A DNA stretch of 64,000 bases from Deltaproteobacteria bacterium (lineage in GTDB: Bacteria; Myxococcota_A; UBA9160; UBA6930), in assembly GCA_029261815.1 (NCBI GenBank), contig JAJDAQ010000103.1, positions 1-64,000 on the forward strand, in the 5' to 3' direction. The position numbers and the translations under genes were made by a program. Numbering within the stretch: the first letter of the stretch is position 1; each line of letters begins with the position of its first letter. This document shows positions 10,834 to 19,235 of the stretch, piece after piece. The notes under the pieces are model-generated. The model was not told where the DNA came from. It was given only the letters and a program-made list of their open reading frames with translations, and did not search any database.

Positions 10834-11877
10834 TTGAACCAGGTTCCTGCCATCGTTGCTGCCGGAGACGGCAAGGCCGCGAAGGCCATTCACGGCGAGA
10901 GCAAGGTCTACCTTGAGGTCGCAGGCCGCCCGATGGTGGTCCAGGTCGTGGTCGCGCTGCAGGGTGTGCCCGAGATCTCGGAGGTCTGGGTCGTCGGCAA
11001 CGCCGAGCGGTTGGAAGGCGTGTTCGCGACAGACGCGGTGCTGAGTGAACTCACGAAGCCGCTCTACATCGTCCCCCAGTATGGGAACCTGTTGGCGAAT
11101 GCTTGGCAGACGTTTCGGCGGATGCTGCCGGGCGCCGGGCCCGCGGGCCGCGACCCGGAGGACGATGCGGAACGCGAACGGAGCGTGCTCTACGTATCCG
11201 CCGATCTTCCGTTCGCAGTGCCCGAGGAGTTGTCGGCCTTCCTGGCGGCTGCGACGGCGGCCGACTGTGACTACGCGCTGGGGCTGTCCACTGAAGAGTC
11301 GATGACGCCCTTCTACCCCGAAGACGGCCAGGACGGCATCGAGATGGCCTACTTCAACACGGCAGAAGGGCGCGTTCGTCAGAACAATCTGCATCTGGTC
11401 AAGCCGGCGCGTCTGGGCAATCGGCAGGCGGTCGAGGATATGTACGAGCACCGCTACCAGAAAGAGCTCGGACAGATGTTAGGCCTGGCGTACCGGATCC
11501 TGACGAATGAAGGCGGCGGCCCGCGAATCGTCTTCTACTACGGCCTCATGCATCTGGCGCTGCGCTTCGACCGGGCTGGGATGCGTGGCGTTGCCGATCG
11601 CATTCGCCGGGCCGTACCGCTGGCGAAGATCGAGCGCGCCTGTTCGAGCTTGTTGGAGGCGCGCTTTCGTCTCGTGGTGACCGAGATCGGGGGGTCGGCC
11701 ATCGACATCGACAACGAGCATGATCTCGAGGTCGCCCGCGCCCGCTACGATGACTGGTGCGAGGTCCTCCGGGGCCAGGTCGAGCAACTCGGTCTGGCGC
11801 GCGTTCTCCCGGAAGAAGCCGGCCCGCCCGCGGCGGTGGAAGTGATCGAAACGGCTCCTGAAGGAGATCTCGAATGA
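10834..11877 (+). CDS. MobA-like nucleotidyltransferase family protein
   Basis: 347 residues with a Rossmann-like NTP-transferase fold. The N-terminal PAIVAAGDGK and SKVYLEVAGRPM match the nucleotide-binding loop and the following lysine of sugar-phosphate nucleotidyltransferases; LYVSADLPFAVPEEL supplies the metal-binding Asp. The C-terminus SAIDIDNEHDLEVAR resembles that of MobA-like enzymes. It probably transfers NMP to a phosphorylated acceptor, not known. TTG 10834 is preceded by GAGG; GTG 10801 is an alternative. First gene of an ATGA-coupled operon. Confidence 0.75.
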   Translation: MNQVPAIVAAGDGKAAKAIHGESKVYLEVAGRPMVVQVVVALQGVPEISEVWVVGNAERLEGVFATDAVLSELTKPLYIVPQYGNLLANAWQTFRRMLPGAGPAGRDPEDDAERERSVLYVSADLPFAVPEELSAFLAAATAADCDYALGLSTEESMTPFYPEDGQDGIEMAYFNTAEGRVRQNNLHLVKPARLGNRQAVEDMYEHRYQKELGQMLGLAYRILTNEGGGPRIVFYYGLMHLALRFDRAGMRGVADRIRRAVPLAKIERACSSLLEARFRLVVTEIGGSAIDIDNEHDLEVARARYDDWCEVLRGQVEQLGLARVLPEEAGPPAAVEVIETAPEGDLE

Positions 11878-12824
11878 CCTCGGTCCGCTGGACCCGATTG
11901 AGCGAGCGCGGCGGCATCCGTGTCACCGGTAGCGAACGCGTGCGCTGGCTCGACGGGATGGTCAGCCAGGACGTGGCATCGATGTCGCCCGGAAGCGTGG
12001 CGCCCGCCCTCGCGCTCACGCATCAGGGCCGGATCGTTGGCGACCCCTGGCTCTGGGTGTTCGACGACCATGTCTGGATGGACCTGGCGTCCGCCGCCAT
12101 CGAGCCGGTGCAGAGCCATCTCGATCGATTGATCATCGCCGACGACGTGACGCTGACGGCGGAAGGGTCGGAGTCCGCGCGCTTCACGTTGGAGGGGGAA
12201 TCGGCGGCGTCGGCGGCTTGCGAGGTACTGGGCGCCGCTGCTGACGCCGAACTTTGCACCGTGGACTTCGAAGGGGAAGCCCTTGTCATCGCGTGCCATG
12301 GGCTGCTGTCCCCAGAAGGCGTCCAGTTGCGGATTGCCGCGTCGCACGCGGAGGCACTGGAAGCGCGCTTGTCGACGGCCGCAGGCCTGGTGGCCGAGTC
12401 GCCCGAAGCCTTCGAACAGCGACGGATCTCCACCGGCGTGCCTTGGTACGGCCGCGAACTGGACGCCAGCGTGCTGCCTGCGGAAGCGCGTCTTGACGCC
12501 GCCATCTCGACGACCAAGGGTTGTTATGCCGGTCAGGAAGTGGTCGCGCGCATGCGCAGCCGTGGGCGGGTCTCCAGCCTCCTCGTCCGGCTGGCCTTCG
12601 AAGGCCAGCACGCACCGGCGCCGGGAACCCATATCCTGGTAGGCGGAAAGAAGGTCGGCGAGATCACCAGCGCGACCGACCACCCGAGCGAGGGCGCGAT
12701 TGGGATGGGATTCGTCAAGACGGCGCACGCCGTCGACGACGCGAGTGTCCTGTGCGGCGATGTCGCTGCAAAGCTTCGCGTCCCTGTTGGAGACGAGACC
12801 GAGCGCGCTGCGGCCGAGCAATGA
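11874..12824 (+). CDS. ygfZ: YgfZ/GcvT-family folate-binding Fe-S maintenance protein
   Basis: 316 residues. The diagnostic YgfZ motif KGCYAGQE appears near residue 220, in the context ISTTKGCYAGQEVVARM. The N-terminal half shows VRWLDGMVSQDV, similar to the GcvT folate-binding domain. YgfZ uses tetrahydrofolate to support repair or assembly of certain Fe-S proteins such as MiaB. The start overlaps the preceding stop as ATGA, and its own stop overlaps the next start the same way, so the three genes are probably translated together. Confidence 0.92.
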   Translation: MTSVRWTRLSERGGIRVTGSERVRWLDGMVSQDVASMSPGSVAPALALTHQGRIVGDPWLWVFDDHVWMDLASAAIEPVQSHLDRLIIADDVTLTAEGSESARFTLEGESAASAACEVLGAAADAELCTVDFEGEALVIACHGLLSPEGVQLRIAASHAEALEARLSTAAGLVAESPEAFEQRRISTGVPWYGRELDASVLPAEARLDAAISTTKGCYAGQEVVARMRSRGRVSSLLVRLAFEGQHAPAPGTHILVGGKKVGEITSATDHPSEGAIGMGFVKTAHAVDDASVLCGDVAAKLRVPVGDETERAAAEQ

Positions 12825-13525
12825 GCAGCGCTGGCGGGGCGCTGATCGTCTTCGCGAAGCAACCGGCGCCCGGAAAGGTCAAGACGCGGCTGTGCCCGCC
12901 GTTCACGCCCGAGCAGGCCGCGGCGTTCTACGCCGCAATGCTGGCCGACGTCCTGGAGGCGACGGCCGCATTTGCGGTCGCGCACGCCTTGGCGCCGATC
13001 CTGGCGATCGATCCGCCCGAGGCGGTCGCGACCTTCGAGGCACAGGTGCCGGAGGGCTTTCGCGTCATCGCGCAGGAGGGGCCCGACTTGGGTGCACGTA
13101 TGGCGGCCGCCACCTCCCGCGCGTTTGCCGAGGGCTACGCACCCGTACTGCTTCGCGGCAGCGATTCGCCCACGATGGGCGCGGAAACCATCGGCCTGGC
13201 GTGTGAGGCGTTGGCGCGCTCCGATGTCGTCGTCTGCCCCGATCTGGACGGCGGCTACAACCTGGTCGGGCTCGCTCAGCCCGCAGTCGGGATCTTCGAG
13301 CATGAAATGTCGACCGCGACCGTTCTCGACGAGACGCTCGCGCGGGCGGTCTCGCAGGATCTGACCTGCGAACGCCTGCCCCCGGGCTTCGACGTAGATG
13401 ACGAAAGTGACCTCGCTCTGCTGAGAACGCTGTACGTCGATGGGAAAACCCAACACTGTCTAGAAACGTTTCGCTTTCTGGAAGATCACGCATTTTGGGT
13501 CGACCAATCCGCAACGGACGACTAA
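12821..13525 (+). CDS. DUF2064/TIGR04282-family glycosyltransferase-like protein
   Basis: 234 residues. The N-terminus LIVFAKQPAPGKVKTRL is the hallmark of this family, a GT-A nucleotidyltransferase/glycosyltransferase relative with a phosphate-binding lysine/arginine loop. RGSDSPTMGAETI (SD-P motif) and DLDGGYNLVGL are the metal and product loops. It ends with DVDDESDLALL. The ATG at 12821 overlaps the ygfZ stop. The last gene of the operon; substrate unknown. Confidence 0.85.
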   Translation: MSSAGGALIVFAKQPAPGKVKTRLCPPFTPEQAAAFYAAMLADVLEATAAFAVAHALAPILAIDPPEAVATFEAQVPEGFRVIAQEGPDLGARMAAATSRAFAEGYAPVLLRGSDSPTMGAETIGLACEALARSDVVVCPDLDGGYNLVGLAQPAVGIFEHEMSTATVLDETLARAVSQDLTCERLPPGFDVDDESDLALLRTLYVDGKTQHCLETFRFLEDHAFWVDQSATDD

Positions 13526-13587
13526 ACGTACCTCGCGCGTCCCCCACTCAACCTTCGGAGGCCAGCGTCCGCTTGTGCATTCGGCAA

Positions 13588-13610
13588 GCGTGCCCTAATC
13601 ACGGGCACGC
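13588..13610 (+). promoter_or_regulatory. Palindrome GCGTGCCC-N7-GGGCACGC upstream of the porin promoter
   Basis: Perfect 8-bp inverted repeat with a 7-base centre. Its centre lies about 130 bp upstream of the transcription start predicted from the sigma-54 promoter, a usual distance for an enhancer site bound by an NtrC-type activator. It could instead be a terminator of the preceding operon, though no T-run follows. Confidence 0.5.
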
Positions 13611-13700
13611 ACGCCTCCCAAGCGGGCACTTCGGTTCCCGAAACACAGTGCAATTGAATCCAGGAGCGCTCGCATGGGCGAGTAAGGGCACAGGCCATTG

Positions 13701-13716
13701 TCGGCACGCCACTTGC
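13701..13716 (+). promoter_or_regulatory. Sigma-54 (-24/-12) promoter of the porin gene
   Basis: GGCACG-N4-TTGC with GG at 13703-13704 and GC at 13715-13716, exactly the 12-bp GG-to-GC pitch of RpoN promoters. The predicted start is near 13728, leaving a 27-nt leader that contains AAGGAGG before the ATG at 13755. Confidence 0.72.
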
Positions 13717-13754
13717 TCTACCGATAAGCGGGACTCAACAAGGAGGCTACCCGG

Positions 13755-15086
13755 ATGATTCGTATTTCCGTCAGCCTCATCGCCCTCGCGATGTTCGCGA
13801 TGCCGATGGGTGCAATGGCTTCGACGACCGACGTCGAAGCACAGCTCCGCGCCATGGAGGCGCGCATGACCGAACTCGAGGACAAGCTCGAGTCCGCGAA
13901 TGACCAGCTCGACCAGGCGAGTACTCGCCTCGAAACCCAGCAGGTCGTGATCGACCGTGTGCAGACGGACGTCGAGGCCTCCAGCGGCCTGGCTTCCTTC
14001 CTGGACACGCTCGAGATCGGTGGTTGGGTGAGCGCAAGCTACACGTACAACTTCGAGGACATCGATGGTGTCGCACTCGCGGGTTCCAACAGTGGAATCG
14101 TGGCCGCCAACCCGTTCAAGGCCGACTCGAACAGCTTCAGCTTCGACCAGCTCTGGTTCGAGCTCGAGCGCCCGATCAGCGAAGAGAACCGCGCGGGTTT
14201 CCGTGCGGACATCGTGTTCGGCAAGACGGCAGGTCTCCTGTCCGGCTTGACGGGCGGCGATGGCTTCTCGGGTAACGACCTCGAGGTCTACCAGGCGTAC
14301 GTGCAGTACCTGGCTCCGATCGGCGACGGCGTGACCATCAAGGCCGGTAAGTTCGCCACCTTGATCGGCGCCGAGGTCGTTCAGGCCCCGTACAACTTCA
14401 ACATCACGCGGGGCCAGGTGTACAACCTGTTCCAGCCCATCACCCACACCGGTATCCTGGCGTCTACGACCGCAGGTCCGGTGGACGTCACGGTGGGTCT
14501 CGTCAACGGCACGCGGAACTTCCCGGCGTCTGACATCGACGTGAACAAGAACAAGGCCATTCTCGCATCGATCAGCGGTGACGTGAACGAGTCTGTCTCG
14601 ATCTCGCTGGCCGGTACCTGGGGTGCCGCTCAGGAGGCCGGTGGCGGCGCGCTCGCGGGCGACAAGGAGACGATCATCGACTTGATCATCGGCTTCAGCC
14701 CGAGCGATTCGTTCGAGGCGTACATCAACGCCGACTATATCGATACCGAGAACGACCTCACGGGTGACACGGACGGTTACGGCATCGCCGTCGCCGGCCG
14801 CTACGCCATCTCCGAGCGCACGGGCATTGCGGCCCGGGTCGAGTACATCGACCTCGAGTTCGAAGGCGTCGGCCCCATGGTGCGGGATGTGCCGCTCGAA
14901 CTGTTCACGGTCACGGGCACGGTCGACCACAAGCTCGCCAACAACCTCACGGTTCGCGGCGAACTGCGCTGGGATTCGGCCGAAGACTCGGGGGTCCCCG
15001 GGGACACCCTGTTCATCGGTGACAATGGTCTGCTGACCGAGGACGACCAGCTCCTCGGTGGTGTCGAGATCATCTACAACTTCTAG
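13755..15086 (+). CDS. Outer-membrane beta-barrel porin, OmpL/BBP2-like
   Basis: 443 residues. A signal peptide ends at AMA-S. Residues about 24-72 form a coiled coil (MEARMTELEDKLESANDQL) as in porins that anchor to peptidoglycan. The rest consists of amphipathic strands starting with IGGWVSASYTYNFED and ends in IIYNF, with the terminal aromatic residue recognised by the Bam machinery. WFELERPISEENRAGFRADIVFGKTAG and the plug-less layout match the putative beta-barrel porin-2 family. AGGAGG precedes the ATG. Expression is predicted to be sigma-54 dependent. Codon use is clean and biased, consistent with high expression. Confidence 0.88.
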   Translation: MIRISVSLIALAMFAMPMGAMASTTDVEAQLRAMEARMTELEDKLESANDQLDQASTRLETQQVVIDRVQTDVEASSGLASFLDTLEIGGWVSASYTYNFEDIDGVALAGSNSGIVAANPFKADSNSFSFDQLWFELERPISEENRAGFRADIVFGKTAGLLSGLTGGDGFSGNDLEVYQAYVQYLAPIGDGVTIKAGKFATLIGAEVVQAPYNFNITRGQVYNLFQPITHTGILASTTAGPVDVTVGLVNGTRNFPASDIDVNKNKAILASISGDVNESVSISLAGTWGAAQEAGGGALAGDKETIIDLIIGFSPSDSFEAYINADYIDTENDLTGDTDGYGIAVAGRYAISERTGIAARVEYIDLEFEGVGPMVRDVPLELFTVTGTVDHKLANNLTVRGELRWDSAEDSGVPGDTLFIGDNGLLTEDDQLLGGVEIIYNF

Positions 15087-15115
15087 TTCGGTCCCACGAA
15101 CTAGGCCCAAAAGAG

Positions 15116-15147
15116 ACGGGCGCGGGATTCAATCCCGCGCCCGTTTT
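15116..15147 (+). terminator. Intrinsic terminator of the porin gene
   Basis: 12-bp GC-rich stem (15116-15127 with 15133-15144), loop TTCAA, followed by TTTT. Thirty bp after the porin stop. The A-rich 5' flank means it could also stop transcription of the opposing Fis-type gene. Confidence 0.92.
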
Positions 15148-15181
15148 CTGTTAGGCGTCTCGCTTCACCGGCAGCCGCGGG

Positions 15182-15493
15182 TCAGGGGCGCCAACCACCC
15201 TGGACCTGGAACGTTTCCTCGATCCCAAGCTTCTCCATCTTGGTGTAGAGGGTACGGCGCCCGATTCCGAGATGGCGCGCGGCCGCGGAGCGATTGCCGC
15301 GGCAAACGCGCAGCGCGTGAACGATGCGCCAGCCCTCTGCGAGATCGACCCACTCCTTCAGTCCGGGAGCCTGTCCGCCATTCTGCTCGGCTGCCTTTCG
15401 CAGGAAGGTGTCGAACAAGGCATCGGCGTTCGGGGGCTCGGCCGGCGTCGGGCGGGTCGAGGGCTCGGGACTTGTCGGGATAGCATGCGCCAC
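15182..15493 (-). CDS. Small Fis-type helix-turn-helix protein
   Basis: 103 residues. The N-terminal third is Pro-rich and probably unstructured. Residues about 63-93 form a Fis/NtrC C-terminal-type HTH: CRGNRSAAARHLGIGRRTLYTKM-KLGI. There is no AAA+ or receiver domain, so it resembles the detached DNA-binding end of a sigma-54 activator. GTG 15493 is preceded by GAGGAGG. It is a candidate accessory regulator of the adjacent sigma-54-type porin promoter or of glnB; that link is inference from position. Confidence 0.85.
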   Translation of the reverse strand: MAHAIPTSPEPSTRPTPAEPPNADALFDTFLRKAAEQNGGQAPGLKEWVDLAEGWRIVHALRVCRGNRSAAARHLGIGRRTLYTKMEKLGIEETFQVQGGWRP

Positions 15494-15716
15494 GGGGAAT
15501 CCTCCTCACCCCCTACTAAGCAAACTCCGTACCGACATGAGGCGCATGCTCGGACAGCGCGACGCGGGCAGTGACGCTTCGATGCCTCGTTCGTGGGCAG
15601 CACTGCACACGGGGTGAGCAGGAAACAGCACACACGGGCCGAGTTTGCCGAGTGCCGGCCCGATGCTGCGGCACGATTGGGCCGAAACCGCAGACCCAAG
15701 CCACGGATCGTGATAG

Positions 15717-16091
<375 letters not shown>

Positions 16092-16099
16092 GCGGCCGA

Positions 16100-16120
16100 A
16101 CACGGGCCGTTGGCCCGTGT
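16100..16120 (+). terminator. Hairpin after glnB
   Basis: Perfect 9-bp stem ACACGGGCC/GGCCCGTGT with a 3-base loop, 8 bp after the glnB stop. The 3' side is CATT rather than a T-run, so termination would be weak or Rho-assisted. Confidence 0.6.
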
Positions 16121-16285
16121 CATTCGGTCGGGGTCGAGAACGCGCGTGTCTGCCGGGCTTGCGCGGGCTGCCTCTTGGTAGACCTGCAGCGCCGCGCGGG
16201 GTTTTCCTTGCGTTCTCTCCGGTGTGTTTCCGAGAGGGCGGTTCGCGGCCGGGACGCGGTCGGTGGATTTCGTCAAACTTCGGGC

Positions 16286-17620
16286 GTGGCAGTGCGGCGT
16301 TTGCAACGGGGTTCTTCGCTCGGGAAGTACCGGCTGGATCGGCGGATCGGTCAGGGTGCGCTCGGGACGGTCTGGCGTGCGCGTGACCTGGTCGAAGACC
16401 GGGCCGTCGCGCTGAAGGTCGTCTCCCCCGAACAGGTGAAGGCGCACGGGCGCGATGCCATCGCGCACGAAGCCAGGGTGGCCAGCCACCTCAACCACCC
16501 CAACGTGGTCACCGTCCGAAACGCCGACTGGATCGACGGCCACTTCGTGATGGCAAGCGAACTCGCCGAGCGCAGTCTGGCCGAATACCCGGGGGCTCGG
16601 CGCTCCGGCGAACTGGCGCTCTCGGTCATCCGGCAGATCGCGGCAGGGCTCGCATACGCGCACGAACAAGGGGTGCTGCATCGCGACGTGAAGCCAGAGA
16701 ACATCCTGGTCTTCAAGGATCGTCGCGCCGCACTCTGCGATTTCGACGTGGCGCGCCGAACGGATGGGCGAACGGTCGCATTCACGGAAGCCGGCACGCT
16801 CGGCTACATCGCCCCCGAACAGGCCTACGGGCGAACCAAGTTGGCCAGCGATGTCTTCTCACTCGGCTTGATCGCGTACGAGCTTCTCACCGGCGTGCTG
16901 CCGACGTGGCCGTTCGACTGGCCCTTCGCGATGCACAAGCGCTTCGAGCGGAAGGTGCCGGCGCCCGTTCAGCCCGTCCTGCGCAAGGCGGCCGCTTTCA
17001 ATCCGGATCAACGTTATGCGGACGGTGTGGCATTCCACCGCGCGTTGGAGCGGGCACTCGAGCGCGCCGAGAACGGCGAAAGAAGGCTGGTAACGGCGCG
17101 GCCGCGGCGCAAGCCGGGGCCGGTCAAGACGCCGCTGGAAGTGCAATCTGATGCCTTTCGGAAGCAGCACGGTGCGGCACTCGGCATGCGTTTCCAGTGC
17201 TTCCGTTGCGATGGTCCCATCGCCGAATCCATGGCCGTGTGTCCCTGGTGCGGGACCCACGACAACTCCTTTCGCGGCGTCACGTCCTATCCCCTCGTCT
17301 GTCCAGACTGCGAACACGGTGTGCGGGCAGAATGGACGGCCTGTCCGTGGTGTTCGTCGGGCCGGCTGGCCGGAAACGGCCGGGCCCCGCGCAAGGACCC
17401 GAAAGCGGAGCGCACATGCGCCCGGGCGGGCTGCGACGGGCAGCTCCAGCCTTTCATGCGGTACTGCCCGCGTTGCAAGCAGAAGCCGAAGCGACTGTGG
17501 CGGCACGATCATCTACGGGACCGCTGCCAGCGTTGTCGGTGGCCGGTCTCCCGTTCGTTCTGGCGCTTCTGCCCGTGGTGCGGACGCAAGGAACCAAAAG
17601 CAGGCGCCTACGGAAGTTAG
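16286..17620 (+). CDS. Ser/Thr protein kinase with four C-terminal zinc-ribbon modules
   Basis: 444 residues from GTG 16286 (TTG 16175 and GTG 16292 are alternatives). Residues about 14-270 form a Hanks-type kinase: glycine loop IGQGALGTVW, ATP lysine in VALKVV, catalytic HRDVKPEN near 132-138, and APEQ in the P+1 loop. The DFG motif reads DFD. Instead of a membrane anchor and PASTA repeats, the C-terminus has four double-cysteine ribbons near 305-322, 339-356, 378-397 and 414-432, each closing with CPWC or CPRC. These could bind nucleic acid, protein or zinc. The gene converges on a PP2C phosphatase with a 4-bp overlap. Confidence 0.88.
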   Translation: MAVRRLQRGSSLGKYRLDRRIGQGALGTVWRARDLVEDRAVALKVVSPEQVKAHGRDAIAHEARVASHLNHPNVVTVRNADWIDGHFVMASELAERSLAEYPGARRSGELALSVIRQIAAGLAYAHEQGVLHRDVKPENILVFKDRRAALCDFDVARRTDGRTVAFTEAGTLGYIAPEQAYGRTKLASDVFSLGLIAYELLTGVLPTWPFDWPFAMHKRFERKVPAPVQPVLRKAAAFNPDQRYADGVAFHRALERALERAENGERRLVTARPRRKPGPVKTPLEVQSDAFRKQHGAALGMRFQCFRCDGPIAESMAVCPWCGTHDNSFRGVTSYPLVCPDCEHGVRAEWTACPWCSSGRLAGNGRAPRKDPKAERTCARAGCDGQLQPFMRYCPRCKQKPKRLWRHDHLRDRCQRCRWPVSRSFWRFCPWCGRKEPKAGAYGS

Positions 17621-18378
17621 GCGATGGGCCCCGGTCGGTAGAGGACCAGAGCAAGATCGTCCGGCTTCGATGGCGTGCGTCCGCTGCTCCCGGCCATGCG
17701 CTCGGCGCACGCCGTGGCGAGTTCCTGTGCGCGATCCATCAGGCTGCCCTTCCGGACCATCTCGGCAATTTCGGGCAGCGAGAGATTGTCGAGCACGCCG
17801 TCGCTGGCAAGGACGACGGTGTCCCGCGCGGCGAGACTGACGACCGGGCCGATCTCGATCCGCATGTCGGGTCCGCCCACTGCGTTGGAGATGACGTGGC
17901 GAAGGGCATGGTGCATCGCCTCTTCTTCGTCGAGGAGGCCGGCTTCAACGCCGTAGCCTACAGGCGAATGCGGCACCGTCTGGTGTTTGATGCGGCCGCG
18001 GCCGCCAACGACGAGCAGCGCAGAATCGCCCGCGTGGTAGGCGCGTAGCTCGTGTCCATCGACTTCTGCGGCCACCAGTGTCGTGGCGGCGCCCTGGCCG
18101 CGGGCCATGACGGCGCGGTTGGCGGCCTCGACCCCGTCGAGGACGGCGCTGCGCAGGGGGCGTGCCGCGTCTGCCGCGAGCGCCGCATCCCACAAATGTT
18201 CGAGCACCGAGCGGGCGGCTTCTGCGCCGCCGGGTTGGCCACCGACGCCGTCCGCCAGGGCGAGCAGCCCCCCAGCCTTCCGCACTGGAAAGATGCCGAT
18301 CGCATCCTCGTTGCCGTCCGCATCCTTGTAAGGCGCCGCGAACGTGATGGCGACGGCCTCGCCGGCGCCAAACGGCAC
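17617..18378 (-). CDS. PP2C-family (PPM) Ser/Thr protein phosphatase
   Basis: 253 residues, soluble. Metal-binding motifs of the family are present: NEDAIG, ALADGVGG, HAGDSALLVV, LASDGVLDNL and KPDDLALVL. It should reverse phosphorylation by a Hanks kinase, and the kinase gene ends within 4 bp of it on the opposite strand. Convergent kinase-phosphatase neighbours suggest a functional pair, although opposite orientation means separate promoters. GTG 18378 is the only start giving a full N-terminus. Confidence 0.9.
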   Translation of the reverse strand: MPFGAGEAVAITFAAPYKDADGNEDAIGIFPVRKAGGLLALADGVGGQPGGAEAARSVLEHLWDAALAADAARPLRSAVLDGVEAANRAVMARGQGAATTLVAAEVDGHELRAYHAGDSALLVVGGRGRIKHQTVPHSPVGYGVEAGLLDEEEAMHHALRHVISNAVGGPDMRIEIGPVVSLAARDTVVLASDGVLDNLSLPEIAEMVRKGSLMDRAQELATACAERMAGSSGRTPSKPDDLALVLYRPGPIA

Positions 18379-18440
18379 CGCCTCCGGCGCGCTCAGCGAG
18401 ACACACGAGAAAAGCCGACCCAGGCGCGCTTCGCGGGGGC

Positions 18441-19235
18441 TCAGTCTGATTCACCCAGGCCGAGCACCTGCTCCATGTCGTAGAGGCCTGGGCTTCGCGT
18501 CGTCAGCCAGTCGGCCGCACGTACCGCGCCGCGCGCAAAATGGTCGCGGGTCGAAGAGCGATGAATGAGCTCGAGCCGCTCCCCACCGCCCACGAACATC
18601 AGCGTGTGTTCACCGGGGTTGTCGCCGCCGCGAAGGGCCTGGATGCCGATCGCGCGTTCCGGCCGCGCGCCGGTCTGACCCTCTCGAGCGAGCACCGCGT
18701 GGTCCTCCAGCCGCTGGTGGCGTCCCTCGGCAACCGCTTCGGCGATGCGAAGTGCGGTTCCACTGGGCGCGTCGACCTTGGCCGAGTGATGGATCTCGAC
18801 GATCTCGGCATCGAAGTCGGGTCCAAGCAGTTCCGCGGCTCTTCGCGACAGATGGAACAGGACGTTCACGGCCACCGAGAAATTGGCCGCAAGGACGATC
18901 CCGATGCGCCCGGAGAGCTCGGCGATCTCCTTCTTCTGCGCTGCGGAGAAGCCCGTCGTGCCAACCGCGCACGGGACGCCCGCGTCGGCCGCGCGTCGCA
19001 GCACTTCCAGCGTGGCGTCCGGCGTCGCGAATACGATGGCCGCGTTGCAGCCCATGAGTGCGGCCGCTGGAGAATCCGACAGCAGGACACCGGGGACGAG
19101 TTCGGTTCCGATCTCGGCGCGGCCCGGCATTTCGGAGGCGCCTCCGAGCGTCAGGTCCGGATGCTCGTCGAGGGCGGCGCGAACGCGCTCTCCCATCCGA
19201 CCGAGCGCACCAATCACGGCGATGCGTCCGCTCAT
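18441..19235 (-). CDS. dapB: 4-Hydroxy-tetrahydrodipicolinate reductase
   Basis: 264 residues, standard length. The N-terminal RIAVIGALGRMGERV is the NAD(P)-binding loop; VGTTGF and the catalytic EIHHSAKVDAPSGTAL are intact. It carries out the second committed step of lysine/diaminopimelate synthesis, supplying both protein lysine and peptidoglycan. Its ATG overlaps the dapA stop (ATGA). Last gene of the argH-lptM-dapF-dapA-dapB operon. Confidence 0.97.
   Translation of the reverse strand: MSGRIAVIGALGRMGERVRAALDEHPDLTLGGASEMPGRAEIGTELVPGVLLSDSPAAALMGCNAAIVFATPDATLEVLRRAADAGVPCAVGTTGFSAAQKKEIAELSGRIGIVLAANFSVAVNVLFHLSRRAAELLGPDFDAEIVEIHHSAKVDAPSGTALRIAEAVAEGRHQRLEDHAVLAREGQTGARPERAIGIQALRGGDNPGEHTLMFVGGGERLELIHRSSTRDHFARGAVRAADWLTTRSPGLYDMEQVLGLGESD

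Noticed and set aside
13599-15110. 503-residue reading frame antisense to the porin
   Set aside because: It is a GC-bias shadow; the plus-strand frame has a signal peptide, coiled coil and barrel strands.
15668-15690. Sigma-54 promoter for glnB
   Set aside because: GGCAC is present but the GC of the -12 element is one base out of register and TTGC is missing.
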